From contig CAIOJR010000101.1 of NCBI GenBank assembly GCA_903858685.1, positions 1-64,000 on the forward strand: a stretch of 64,000 nucleotides of DNA, written 5' to 3'. A model generated the notes under the pieces. The model ran no database searches and was not told the origin of the DNA. It was given only the letters and a program-made list of their open reading frames with translations. The DNA is from an uncultured Caulobacterales bacterium (GTDB lineage: Bacteria; Pseudomonadota; Alphaproteobacteria; Caulobacterales; Caulobacteraceae). How positions within the stretch are numbered: the first letter of the stretch is position 1; every line of letters starts with the position of its first letter. A program made the position numbers and the translations under genes. Shown in pieces: positions 17,532-25,411 of the stretch.

Positions 17532-19034
17532 ATGGCGGATACTGAAACGCTCACCAGGAATACAGCCTCCAGCAAGGTGGAGCACTTTGACGTCTTGATC
17601 GTCGGCGCAGGCATATCGGGCGTCGGCGGCGCCTATCACCTGACCAAGCAATGCCCGGGAACCAGCTTTGTGGTGCTGGAGACGCTTGAGAGCTTTGGCG
17701 GAACCTGGCTCACCCACAAATATCCGGGCATCCGTTCAGACAGCGACCTTTACACATTCGGCTATCGCTTCAAACCCTGGGTGGGACAGCCGATCGCTTC
17801 GGCTCGAGCCATATTGGACTATATGGGCGAGGTGATCGATGAGAACGATCTGGCGCGCCATATCCGGTATCATCACAAGATCGATTCCGCCGTCTGGTCG
17901 TCGAAAGACAACCTGTGGACCATCGACGCCACCCGCACCGATACGGGTGAAGCCGTACGCTTCACGGCAAACTTCTTGTGGATGTGTCAGGGCTATTACC
18001 GCCAGTCCCAGGGCTACACCCCCGAATGGGAAGGGATGGAGAGCTACAAGGGCAAGATTGTTCACCCGCAGACCTGGCCGGAAGATCTGGATTACAAGGG
18101 CAAGAACGTTCTGGTCATCGGGTCAGGGGCGACGGCGGCGACCCTCGTCCCGGCCATTGCAGGCGATTGCAACCATGTGACCCTGCTTCAGCGCTCTCCC
18201 ACCTATTTCATCCCCGGCCGCAACGCCAACGAGATCGCTGATCTGCTGCGGGAGATCCAGGTGAGCGAGGAGTGGATCCACGAAATTGTCCGCAAGAAAA
18301 TCCTGTTTGATCAGGAAGCCGTCACCAGGCGATGCCTTACAGAGCCGGAAGCGGTGAAGCAGGAGCTTCTGGACGGCGTGCGCGCCTTCCTCGACCCCGA
18401 ATATGTGGAAAAGCATTTCACGCCGACCTATCGCCCCTGGCGGCAGCGGATCGCCTTTGTCCCGGACGGCGACATCTTCCAGGGCATAAAAGCTGGCAAG
18501 GCCGATGTGGTGACCGATGAGATCGACCGTTTCACCGAAAAGGGCATTCTGCTGAAGTCGGGCAAGGAATTAGAGGCCGACATCATCATCACCGCTACGG
18601 GCTTCAATCTGAATGTGCTGGGCGATATTGACTTCACCATTGATGGCAAGCCGCTGAACTTTGCCGATACGGTGACCTATCGCGGCATGATGTTCACCGG
18701 CGTTCCCAACATGGTCTGGGTGTTTGGCTATTTTCGCGCCAGCTGGACCCTGCGCGCCGACCTGATCGCCGATTTCGTCTGCCGATTGCTCGGTCACATG
18801 AAGGCCAAGGGCAAGAAAAAGGTCACGGTCCAGCTTCGACCGGAAGACAAGGACATGCCGATACTGCCCTGGATCGACCCGGAGAACTTCAATCCGGGCT
18901 ATCTGATGCGCGGAATGCATCTTTTGCCCAAGCGTGGCGACAAGCCCGATTGGCAACACAATCAGGATTACTGGTCTGAAAAGGACGAGCTTCCTGTGAT
19001 CAATCTGGATGATGCGGCGTTCAAGTACGAATAG
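17532..19034 (+). CDS. Flavin-containing monooxygenase, Baeyer-Villiger-like
   Basis: A 500-residue class B flavoprotein monooxygenase. The FAD Rossmann motif GAGISG is at residues 25-30, followed by GGTWLTHKYPGIRSD. The fingerprint YKGKIVHPQTWP near residue 172 fits FxGxxxHxxxWP with Tyr for Phe, and a second dinucleotide motif GSGATAATLVP binds NADPH. Such enzymes insert oxygen into ketones or oxidise heteroatoms. ATG at 17532 gives a normal amino-terminus. Expression may respond to oxygen or NO through the box at 17455-17468. The substrate is unknown. A hairpin follows the gene. Confidence 0.88.
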   Translation: MADTETLTRNTASSKVEHFDVLIVGAGISGVGGAYHLTKQCPGTSFVVLETLESFGGTWLTHKYPGIRSDSDLYTFGYRFKPWVGQPIASARAILDYMGEVIDENDLARHIRYHHKIDSAVWSSKDNLWTIDATRTDTGEAVRFTANFLWMCQGYYRQSQGYTPEWEGMESYKGKIVHPQTWPEDLDYKGKNVLVIGSGATAATLVPAIAGDCNHVTLLQRSPTYFIPGRNANEIADLLREIQVSEEWIHEIVRKKILFDQEAVTRRCLTEPEAVKQELLDGVRAFLDPEYVEKHFTPTYRPWRQRIAFVPDGDIFQGIKAGKADVVTDEIDRFTEKGILLKSGKELEADIIITATGFNLNVLGDIDFTIDGKPLNFADTVTYRGMMFTGVPNMVWVFGYFRASWTLRADLIADFVCRLLGHMKAKGKKKVTVQLRPEDKDMPILPWIDPENFNPGYLMRGMHLLPKRGDKPDWQHNQDYWSEKDELPVINLDDAAFKYE

Positions 19035-19040
19035 ACCAGC

Positions 19041-19074
19041 GCCGACGCCCGTCACCTGTTTGGCGGGCGTCGGC
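19041..19074 (+). terminator. Hairpin after flavin monooxygenase gene
   Basis: GCCGACGCCCG (19041-19051) and CGGGCGTCGGC (19064-19074) form a perfect 11-bp stem with a 12-base loop, seven bases after the stop codon. A run of six T appears about 35 bases later rather than directly after the stem. This is the strongest hairpin I noticed in the window. Confidence 0.65.
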
Positions 19075-19187
19075 TGTCGGGCGGTCTGAGTATCGGTCGG
19101 CCCAGCTCTGTTTTTTATCAGCAGCAGCGCATTATTATTGCCTTGAATCACTCTCCCGGTGACAGTGAACACCCGTTGGAGAGGTTC

Positions 19188-19418
19188 ATGGATACGTCAT
19201 TCGTCGCTTTGAAGCAGTTTCTTGAACGCCAGCCAGATTTCTCAGGATTGATATTGTCCGAAATCATCAATGGCGAGGACATAGAAATCCACGGACATTT
19301 TCCAGATCGGCCGAAAAGCTTCTCCTATTCATGGAAAGCGGGACAGCTTGATCATCAGGCTGAAGGGTGGAAGCAGGCCGTCGCCAAATATATCCGGACC
19401 TTCATCCTGGAAGACTGA
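19188..19418 (+). CDS. Small hypothetical protein
   Basis: A 76-residue product starting MDTSFVALKQFLERQPDF from ATG 19188, which follows GGAGAGG. A further in-frame start at 19143 would add 15 residues. The composition is acidic and aromatic with no membrane segment; a central DIEIHGHFPDRP and late WKQAVAKYIRTFILED look like ordered alpha/beta structure. I do not recognise it. Base use is less GC-rich than its neighbours, as in the following MucR-like gene, so the two may share an origin. Confidence 0.5.
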   Translation: MDTSFVALKQFLERQPDFSGLILSEIINGEDIEIHGHFPDRPKSFSYSWKAGQLDHQAEGWKQAVAKYIRTFILED

Positions 19419-19575
19419 CGGGCGGGTTTGCGGCCCTATCGCAACGGAGAAATAGGGCGCGGCCTTTGGGACGCCGACGGCGATGCCCAATATGGGCACC
19501 TTGAATGTTGCGCTCTCGGCAACAATCAACTGTAACTTTTCCAGTATCTGATGTTCAGAATGGGAAGTATGGCGA

Positions 19576-20061
19576 ATGAATACCGGCAAAGGGTCAAATG
19601 CTCAAATATCTTCAGATGCGCGGTTGTCGATCATCGGTTACGCATCGGAAATCACGAACGCCTATATGTCTTCCAATCAGGTTTCAGCGGCCGAGCTTTC
19701 AAGCATTATCCATTCAGTGCATGACGTTATATTGGGATTGTATTTAGGTTCTTCACCCGCTGGCGGGAACGCTTCGGCCGCCCACAGTGCGCCGGTCCGC
19801 CGGGCGACATCGGAGCAGATCGCGGCCAGTATTTCTCGGGACTATCTGATCAGCTTCGAAAACGGCATCGGCTACAAATCCCTCAAACAGCATTTGAAGA
19901 ATAGTGGTTTGAGCTTTGAGAAATACAAGGAGAAGTGGGGTCTCCCGGCTGACTATCCTTCATGCTCGGCGAATTACAGTGAGCGACGCTCACAGATCGC
20001 CCGTGCGACGGGTCTCGGTGGTCAGAGAGGTCTGGCCCGGCGCAACTTGGCCGTCGGTTGA
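19576..20061 (+). CDS. MucR/Ros-family transcriptional regulator with degenerate zinc finger
   Basis: 161 residues. The carboxy-terminal part contains the Ros/MucR DNA-binding domain: YKSLKQHLKNSGLSFEKYKEKWGLPADYP followed by ANYSERRS and ATGLG (given here as separate motifs YKSLKQHL, EKYKEKWGL, PADYP, ANYSERRS). Aligned to Ros, the zinc ligands Cys79 and Cys82 become Ser and Asn, His92 remains (QHL), and His97 becomes Gly. Thus three of four ligands are gone. Zinc-less but folded Ros homologues are known from Mesorhizobium loti. MucR proteins act as H-NS-like repressors at AT-rich promoters. It converges on a winged-helix gene six bases away. Confidence 0.85.
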   Translation: MNTGKGSNAQISSDARLSIIGYASEITNAYMSSNQVSAAELSSIIHSVHDVILGLYLGSSPAGGNASAAHSAPVRRATSEQIAASISRDYLISFENGIGYKSLKQHLKNSGLSFEKYKEKWGLPADYPSCSANYSERRSQIARATGLGGQRGLARRNLAVG

Positions 20062-20067
20062 TCACCG

Positions 20068-20430
20068 TTACGGGGGCGCCAACCGGGACAGGGCTGAGAA
20101 AACCGTCTGAACGACCGGACTGTCATAGACCAGTTCATATTGGCGTCCCGATTCCTGCATCACGATATTGGCGGCCAAGAGCTTTTGCATCTTGCGACGC
20201 ACGGTCTCGCGCGGGAGTTCGGACATTTGGGAGATTGTGTGGGCGCTCAACCCGGAGGTTCTCCCGATTGCGGGCTTGCTTAAAGCGTCAGCGCCCGCAG
20301 CGAATACCAGACAAAGCAGCAAATGAATTTCGTCAATTTCAATATCACCAGATTGACGAATCTCTCCAACGGCCACGAAAAATTGCCTCAGGAATAGATA
20401 GCTTTTTCGAAGATGGTCATCGGTGGTCAT
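20068..20430 (-). CDS. Winged-helix DNA-binding protein, family unclear
   Basis: A 120-residue protein. The amino-terminal half is helical. The second half contains a clear helix-turn-helix: SAHTISQMSELPRETVRRKM, followed by QKLLAANIVMQ and a short wing-like strand ESGRQYELVYD. The pattern resembles MarR/IclR-type winged helices, but I cannot assign a family. No ligand domain is present. It is divergent from the H-NOX gene across 263 bases, so it may act on that promoter; this is inference from position only. Confidence 0.65.
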   Translation of the reverse strand: MTTDDHLRKSYLFLRQFFVAVGEIRQSGDIEIDEIHLLLCLVFAAGADALSKPAIGRTSGLSAHTISQMSELPRETVRRKMQKLLAANIVMQESGRQYELVYDSPVVQTVFSALSRLAPP

Positions 20431-20544
20431 TGGGGATGTTATTTCTTCACGATTCGGCTCTGGGTAGTAAATATTAGTGAATGTACCCGTTTTTGAAGAG
20501 TTTTACCTCAGATAAAGCATGTCCTCGATGGACCGGGGCCGAAT

Positions 20545-20558
20545 TTGTGTTAGATCAA
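20545..20558. promoter_or_regulatory. Degenerate Fnr/FixK-like site upstream of H-NOX gene
   Basis: TTGTGTTAGATCAA keeps the right half ATCAA and three of five left-half bases of TTGAT-N4-ATCAA. It lies about 135 bases before the H-NOX start, in a divergent promoter region shared with the winged-helix gene. It is too weak to assert alone. Confidence 0.2.
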
Positions 20559-20693
20559 GTTTAGACATGCGGATCTCATAATGCGAGCGATTCCGCCCAA
20601 AATGGGCGCCATAAATGTGGAATTTCTTCACCCGCCGCCGCGAAATGACGGCGGGGGCGAAGGGAAGGTCTGTTCCCTGGCAGGGGTGGCGAC

Positions 20694-21233
20694 ATGTATG
20701 GAATGATCCACCGCGCCGCGCGGCAGATGATGCTGGAAAACGCAGGCGATGCGGCATGGTTGCGGGTGTCGACACGGACCCGCCTGGAGGACGACGCCTT
20801 CATCAGCGCGCAGGTCTATTCAGACGAGGCGACCTTTGCCCTGATCGGCGCCATTGCGGACGAGTTGAACACGCCGTTGCCGGATCTGCTCGTCGAATTC
20901 GGGCGGTACTGGGTGTCTTTTGCCGTCAAAAGTCCCTTTTCCCAGATCATGATGCTGGCGGGCGATGATCTGGTGACATTCCTCGGCAACCTCGACCGGA
21001 TGCATGCCAGCGTGAAGGCCAGCATGCCCGGCGCTGTCCTGCCGGCCTTCTATCTCATGTCGTCTGACGCTTCGCGCCTCACGGTGTCCTACCGGTCGCC
21101 GCGGTCCGGGCTGGAGCCCTTCGTGCGGGGATTGCTGGAGGGGTTGCTGAACCACTTCGGGGTCGAGGGCGTGGTTGACGAGTTGGGTCCGTCGCAGAAT
21201 GGCGTTGATTTCCAGATCCGTTACACGGTTTGA
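20694..21233 (+). CDS. H-NOX heme nitric oxide/oxygen-binding protein
   Basis: A 179-residue stand-alone heme NO-binding domain. The proximal heme ligand is His104 in LDRMHASVKASMPG. The invariant YxSxR motif, which contacts the heme propionates, is Tyr133-Ser135-Arg137 (SYRSPR). The start MYGMIHRAARQMML is typical of the family. The distal pocket has no obvious Tyr at the usual oxygen-binding site, suggesting an NO-selective sensor, but this needs an alignment. It is followed 11 bases later by a hybrid histidine kinase, the usual partner whose autophosphorylation is inhibited by NO-bound H-NOX. Confidence 0.92.
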   Translation: MYGMIHRAARQMMLENAGDAAWLRVSTRTRLEDDAFISAQVYSDEATFALIGAIADELNTPLPDLLVEFGRYWVSFAVKSPFSQIMMLAGDDLVTFLGNLDRMHASVKASMPGAVLPAFYLMSSDASRLTVSYRSPRSGLEPFVRGLLEGLLNHFGVEGVVDELGPSQNGVDFQIRYTV

Positions 21234-21244
21234 GGGCGGAAAAG

Positions 21245-22888
21245 ATGCCGATCCTGCTCGACAAGACCCATCTGGACCTTTTGTTTCCTGCCTATATCCG
21301 CACCGATCGGTCGCTGACCATCACCGATGTCGGGCCGTCGATCGCGCGCCATTCGACCGAGGTCAGGCCCGGGCAGCGTCTGCTGGACGTGTTTGATTGC
21401 GTGCGTCCGTCGGGGGCGTTTGATACCGAAACCTTCGCGCGTGATCAGCGCTCGATCCAGATCCAGTCGCGTGACGGCGCGCTTAATCTGCGTGGCATCA
21501 TCGCCCCGGACACGGGCGGCTATTTGCTGTTTGTCGGCCATGCGCCGGGGGCGGAAGACGGGCTCGGCCGGCTGAAACTGCGTATGTCCGACTTCTCGCC
21601 CGCCGACGCCTCGCTCGACGCGCTCATGGCGGTGGAGCTGCAACGGGCCCTGTTGTACGAAACGCAGGAACTGGCCCGCAGCCTGACCGTGGCGCGCGAC
21701 GAGGCGCGGGCCGCCAATATCGCCAAGAGCGAGTTTCTGGCCAATGTCAGCCATGAGATTCGCACGCCTCTGCATGGCGTCATCGGGGTGACCGGCGCGC
21801 TTGCGGCGACTCCGTTGTCGCCTTTGCAGACGGAGATGGTGGACCTTATCCACAATTCGGGTGAAACCCTGACGCGGGTCATCAATGACATTCTCGACTA
21901 TGCCCGGCTTGAGGCGGGCGCCCTGACCATTGTCAACAGACCCTATGAGCCCGGACCTCTACTGCTGGAACTGGTGCAATTGTTCGATCCGATGGCGCGC
22001 AAACGGGGTCTGGACATTCGCGGCGCCATATCCGGCGCTCTGTCTCGCACCTGGCATGGCGACCCTGACCGGTTGAAGCAGGTGGTGTCCAACGTCCTGT
22101 CCAACGCCATCAAGTTCACCGAGCGTGGCGCGGTGGAGCTACGCGCCGTGTTGGATGTGCGCAGCGGCTCGGACTGGCTGAGGGTGGATGTGATCGACAC
22201 CGGGCGGGGTGTTTCGGCGGAAGATCACGACAAGATCTTCCAGCGTTTTCTTCAGGCCGACGGCTCCATGACACGCGATGTCGGCGGCTCCGGACTTGGC
22301 CTGGCTATTTGCCGCTCCCTGCTGGAGCGCATGGGCGGGACGATCAGCCTTGCTTCGGCGGTGGGACAGGGCTCCACCTTCACCATCGAATTGCCGCTGC
22401 GCCCCGACGTTGCGGCGACCGTCTCGCTTGCAGGGGACCCGGAGGTCGAAAACGTCGGTGCGGGGGGCGAGGATCAGGTCCGGCGCCGCTTCCTGATTGC
22501 TGAAGACGACGCCGCGAACCGCCGAATCATTGAACTCATGCTGGCGCCGCTGGGCTGCGAAATCGAGCTGTCGAAGAACGGCGCCGAGGCGGTGCAGGCC
22601 TTTCGGAACGGCGGCTGGGATATTGTCCTTCTGGATATGCAGATGCCCGTGATGGACGGGGTCAGCGCAGCTCAGGCGATGCGTCGCACAGAGCGCGAAA
22701 TGGGCTGGACACGCACCCCGATCGCCATGTTGAGCGCCAACGTCCTGCCCCGCCATGTCGAGCGGGCGCTCCAGGCCGGGGTCGACCATTTCATCGGCAA
22801 GCCTGTCACCCCTGCCGCCCTGAGCATGGGTCTTGAGAAGCTGCTGGAGATGAACACGCTCCATAGCGCCCAGACGCAGAATCGTTAG
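21245..22888 (+). CDS. Hybrid histidine kinase paired with H-NOX
   Basis: About 547 residues from ATG 21245, preceded by GAGGGCGG. An amino-terminal region of about 130 residues, probably PAS- or HNOBA-like, leads through a short coiled region to the dimerisation/phosphoacceptor helix with His170 (NVSHEIRTPLHG). The ATPase domain shows NAIKF, DTGRG and GSGLGLAI boxes. A receiver domain follows with acidic pair AEDD and phosphoacceptor Asp464 (LLDMQMPVMDG), ending in the Lys-Pro switch GKPVTP. No transmembrane segment is seen, so it is a cytosolic kinase fed by the H-NOX protein. No Hpt protein or response regulator lies next to it. Confidence 0.93.
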   Translation: MPILLDKTHLDLLFPAYIRTDRSLTITDVGPSIARHSTEVRPGQRLLDVFDCVRPSGAFDTETFARDQRSIQIQSRDGALNLRGIIAPDTGGYLLFVGHAPGAEDGLGRLKLRMSDFSPADASLDALMAVELQRALLYETQELARSLTVARDEARAANIAKSEFLANVSHEIRTPLHGVIGVTGALAATPLSPLQTEMVDLIHNSGETLTRVINDILDYARLEAGALTIVNRPYEPGPLLLELVQLFDPMARKRGLDIRGAISGALSRTWHGDPDRLKQVVSNVLSNAIKFTERGAVELRAVLDVRSGSDWLRVDVIDTGRGVSAEDHDKIFQRFLQADGSMTRDVGGSGLGLAICRSLLERMGGTISLASAVGQGSTFTIELPLRPDVAATVSLAGDPEVENVGAGGEDQVRRRFLIAEDDAANRRIIELMLAPLGCEIELSKNGAEAVQAFRNGGWDIVLLDMQMPVMDGVSAAQAMRRTEREMGWTRTPIAMLSANVLPRHVERALQAGVDHFIGKPVTPAALSMGLEKLLEMNTLHSAQTQNR

Positions 22889-23045
22889 GGCCGGGCTGTA
22901 GGGTGGGGCGCGCGGATCCCAGGCGGCGCTCTCCGGCTGGCTTGCGCTTGTGTCTTGGCGGCGAGACGATCAACCACAGTCGACATTTTCGTCGCCTGAC
23001 GGCATTTACGCCATCGTTTCGGTTGGTGATTCAGGGATTGTCGTT

Positions 23046-24707
23046 GTGACCCTCGTGACAGCTTGTCGTTCGCTGGTGATTTCAACTCTGGTGGGGATGT
23101 CCGCGGTCCTGTCCGGCTGCGCATCCGGTCCCGCCTTCGAGGCGCCGACCCATGAATCGACGGTGCAGGCGGCGCGGCCTGCGCCAGACAGCCAGATCAC
23201 CGTCGCGGCGAAGATGCCCTATGTTGAGCTCCGTCAGATCGCAGCTTCCCAGGTTCCGGCGTCGACGCCGCTCAGCGGCCTGCAGCAGATCGCCTGCGCG
23301 CCGGTTCCCTCGCTCAGCGGCGGCGGCGTGGGCTCCAAACAGGTGTGCACCAACGCGCCCTATTGCGATGCGAAGGGCTGCGGCATGAAGCAGCAGTGCG
23401 CGCAGGTCCCGACGCTGATCCCGCCCACCGTGGCGACCACACAGCAGTGCGCCAATTTCGGCTGGCAGGCGACGATCCGGCCGGAGGGGCCTGTCACCCT
23501 TCAGAAGGCCGGCGACGCTCTGCATATAGAGCAACCCGTCCGGCTCGACGGACAGGGCGGGGTGGGCGGCGATCTTTCAAAAATCATGTCTTCAATCCCG
23601 CGCAGCTTTCAGGCCCATCTGGTTCCCGGGGCGGACCTCAGGTTCAATCTGGACGCCAACTGGTGTCCGGTGATCCAGATCACGCCGACCCAGCGCTGGG
23701 TCAGCAACGCCTCGGTCGAGGTCATGTCAAAGACCTGCGTCGGCGTGCCCCTTGGCCCATTTGGTAATCGTCAGGTCTGCGCCGGACCTGCAGCGCTCGA
23801 TCTGACGGCGGTGGCCAATGCGAACATGCATGCGACCCAGGACGCCCTGATCAAGTCGGTCCAGTCCGCCCTGTCCTGTGACAAGGTGCGCGCACAACTC
23901 ACACCGGTGTGGCGTGCAACCGCGATCCCGTTGGCGGATGTCGGCGGGGCCAAGGCCTATCTGAATCTGACGCCAACGACGGCGGCCCTGTCGGAGTTGC
24001 TGGTGGACAATGACCAGATCAGCTTCGTCGCCAAGGTCGGGGTGCAGACCGTGATCTCTCCCAACCCTGTCCCGGCCACCCAACTGCCTCTGCCGGCGCT
24101 GGGGCGCGCGACGCCTGAAGCGGGCGGGCTGGATCTGAACATTCAGGCCGTGGCGCCCTATGGCCTCCTGAAATCAGCCCTGGCGAGCGCCATGGTCGGC
24201 AAGACCTTTGTCAACAAGACGGTCGCCGGGGAGGCCAGCGTGCGGATAGACGATGTGGACGTCTACGCCAGCAAGGACAGCGTAAGCGTCGGCCTGAAGC
24301 TGGCGGCCCGGTTGCCCGGCAAGGTGCTGGACGACAGCGGCTGGGTTTATCTGGTCGGTCGTCCCACCGCCTTGGCTGACGGCAAGACCCTGTCCATTCA
24401 GGACCTGAAATATGCTGTGGTCCTGAAAAATCCGATCCTGAAGCTGGTGGTCGCGACGTTCAATGGCCAGATACTGGCGGAACTGAACCAGCACTCCACC
24501 TTTGATCTGACAGATGTGATCAATACAGCCTCCGCCCAGATCGTAACCGGCCTGAACAGCGCGCCGGTGCAGGGCGTGAGCTTTCACGCTGGAAAACCTG
24601 ATCTTGTCCTCAAAAGCGTGTCTGTGGGGCCGGACGGCGTGTTCGCCAACGCCGCCATTCGCGTGCCGCTTGACGTGACCCTGACCCGCTCTCTCCTGCC
24701 TCATTGA
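23046..24707 (+). CDS. DUF4403-family lipoprotein
   Basis: A 553-residue protein beginning MTLVTACRSLVISTLVG then a lipobox VLSGC, with GTG at 23046 as start; the open frame continues left to 22950 without support. After the lipid Cys comes a Cys-rich stretch (four to six Cys within residues 80-130, including CTNAPYCDAKGCGMKQQC). The remainder matches the general layout of DUF4403 proteins, with beta-rich repeats and a late PDLVLKSVSVGPDGVF. DUF4403 proteins are envelope proteins of unknown role with similarity to lipid-binding BPI-type folds. A hairpin follows. Confidence 0.75.
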   Translation: MTLVTACRSLVISTLVGMSAVLSGCASGPAFEAPTHESTVQAARPAPDSQITVAAKMPYVELRQIAASQVPASTPLSGLQQIACAPVPSLSGGGVGSKQVCTNAPYCDAKGCGMKQQCAQVPTLIPPTVATTQQCANFGWQATIRPEGPVTLQKAGDALHIEQPVRLDGQGGVGGDLSKIMSSIPRSFQAHLVPGADLRFNLDANWCPVIQITPTQRWVSNASVEVMSKTCVGVPLGPFGNRQVCAGPAALDLTAVANANMHATQDALIKSVQSALSCDKVRAQLTPVWRATAIPLADVGGAKAYLNLTPTTAALSELLVDNDQISFVAKVGVQTVISPNPVPATQLPLPALGRATPEAGGLDLNIQAVAPYGLLKSALASAMVGKTFVNKTVAGEASVRIDDVDVYASKDSVSVGLKLAARLPGKVLDDSGWVYLVGRPTALADGKTLSIQDLKYAVVLKNPILKLVVATFNGQILAELNQHSTFDLTDVINTASAQIVTGLNSAPVQGVSFHAGKPDLVLKSVSVGPDGVFANAAIRVPLDVTLTRSLLPH

Positions 24708-24725
24708 CGCTGTATTCGACAATGG

Positions 24726-24761
24726 GCGGGCGATTGGGGCTGGAGCGATCGTTGCGCCCGC
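24726..24761 (+). terminator. Hairpin after DUF4403 gene
   Basis: GCGGGCG (24726-24732) pairs with CGCCCGC (24755-24761), followed by TTTA. It begins 18 bases after the stop codon. The 22-base loop is long for an intrinsic terminator. Confidence 0.4.
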
Positions 24762-24825
24762 TTTAGGCTTTGCGCCAATAGATGACGCGTCGCACACGGA
24801 GCGGCCGCGCATTGGGGGCGAAACC

Positions 24826-25275
24826 ATGTCGAATAGCGGCTTCAGACTTACAGCGCTGAGTGGTGTCTTCATGATCCTGCTGGGCATGTTCCTGGCGGGG
24901 ATGCCTCTGGTCTTTGTCGTGACGCAGCAAGCCTATAATCAGTCGCCGCCCTTGCAGCTGGGCGGGGATTATCGCGGCTGGATGATGGCCCACCTGGAAG
25001 GGCTGCTGAACGGACTGATGGTCATCGCGGTGGCGGCGATCACGCGCTTTCGCAGCATGTCGCCGGGACGGGAGCGGGTGCTTGTCGTGTCTCTGGCCAT
25101 TGGCGGCTGGGGCAATACGCTCGCCTCGATCCTGGCGCCGATCATGGGCGTGCGCGGCATGATCTTTGACGGCAGTGCGTCGAACAATCTGGTGGCGGCC
25201 ATGTTTACCCTGGCCCTGGTCGGGACGGTCCTGGCGCTGTTGACCGTTGTCCTGCACCTGGCGCCGAAAGACTGA
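24826..25275 (+). CDS. Styrene-oxide-isomerase-like membrane protein
   Basis: A 149-residue protein with four hydrophobic segments. From memory of the StyC sequence, the second segment DYRGWMMAHLEGLLNGLMVI aligns with the styrene oxide isomerase region GWARAHSGPALNGMMVI. The heme-ligand His58 and Asn64 of StyC correspond to His56 and Asn62 here, and GGWGN matches DGWAN. However, StyC Asp95 and Tyr103, reported as needed for catalysis, correspond to Gly93 and Ser101. So the fold and possibly heme b are kept but isomerase chemistry is doubtful. ATG 24826 is the natural start. It sits between a DUF4403 lipoprotein and a P450. No styAB genes are present. Confidence 0.65.
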   Translation: MSNSGFRLTALSGVFMILLGMFLAGMPLVFVVTQQAYNQSPPLQLGGDYRGWMMAHLEGLLNGLMVIAVAAITRFRSMSPGRERVLVVSLAIGGWGNTLASILAPIMGVRGMIFDGSASNNLVAAMFTLALVGTVLALLTVVLHLAPKD

Positions 25276-25411
25276 CCTGATCCCATGCGGTCAGCCGCAC
25301 GACAGGGCGAGCGCCACATCCCACTTGCGCTTGTCAGGCGAACATCGTGTGATGGACGCAAGCACGACAACAGGTCGGGCGTACAGAACAAGAATTGCGG
25401 AGGCGCGCCCG

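Noticed and set aside
20503..20568. 21-codon minus-strand frame MSKLDLTQIRPRSIEDMLYLR-like upstream of the winged-helix gene
   Set aside because: No good ribosome site and no coding signal can be judged at this length; it overlaps the degenerate Fnr-like site.
24826..25275. Calling this gene a true styrene oxide isomerase (styC)
   Set aside because: Catalytic Asp and Tyr positions are not conserved and no styrene monooxygenase or phenylacetaldehyde dehydrogenase genes are near.
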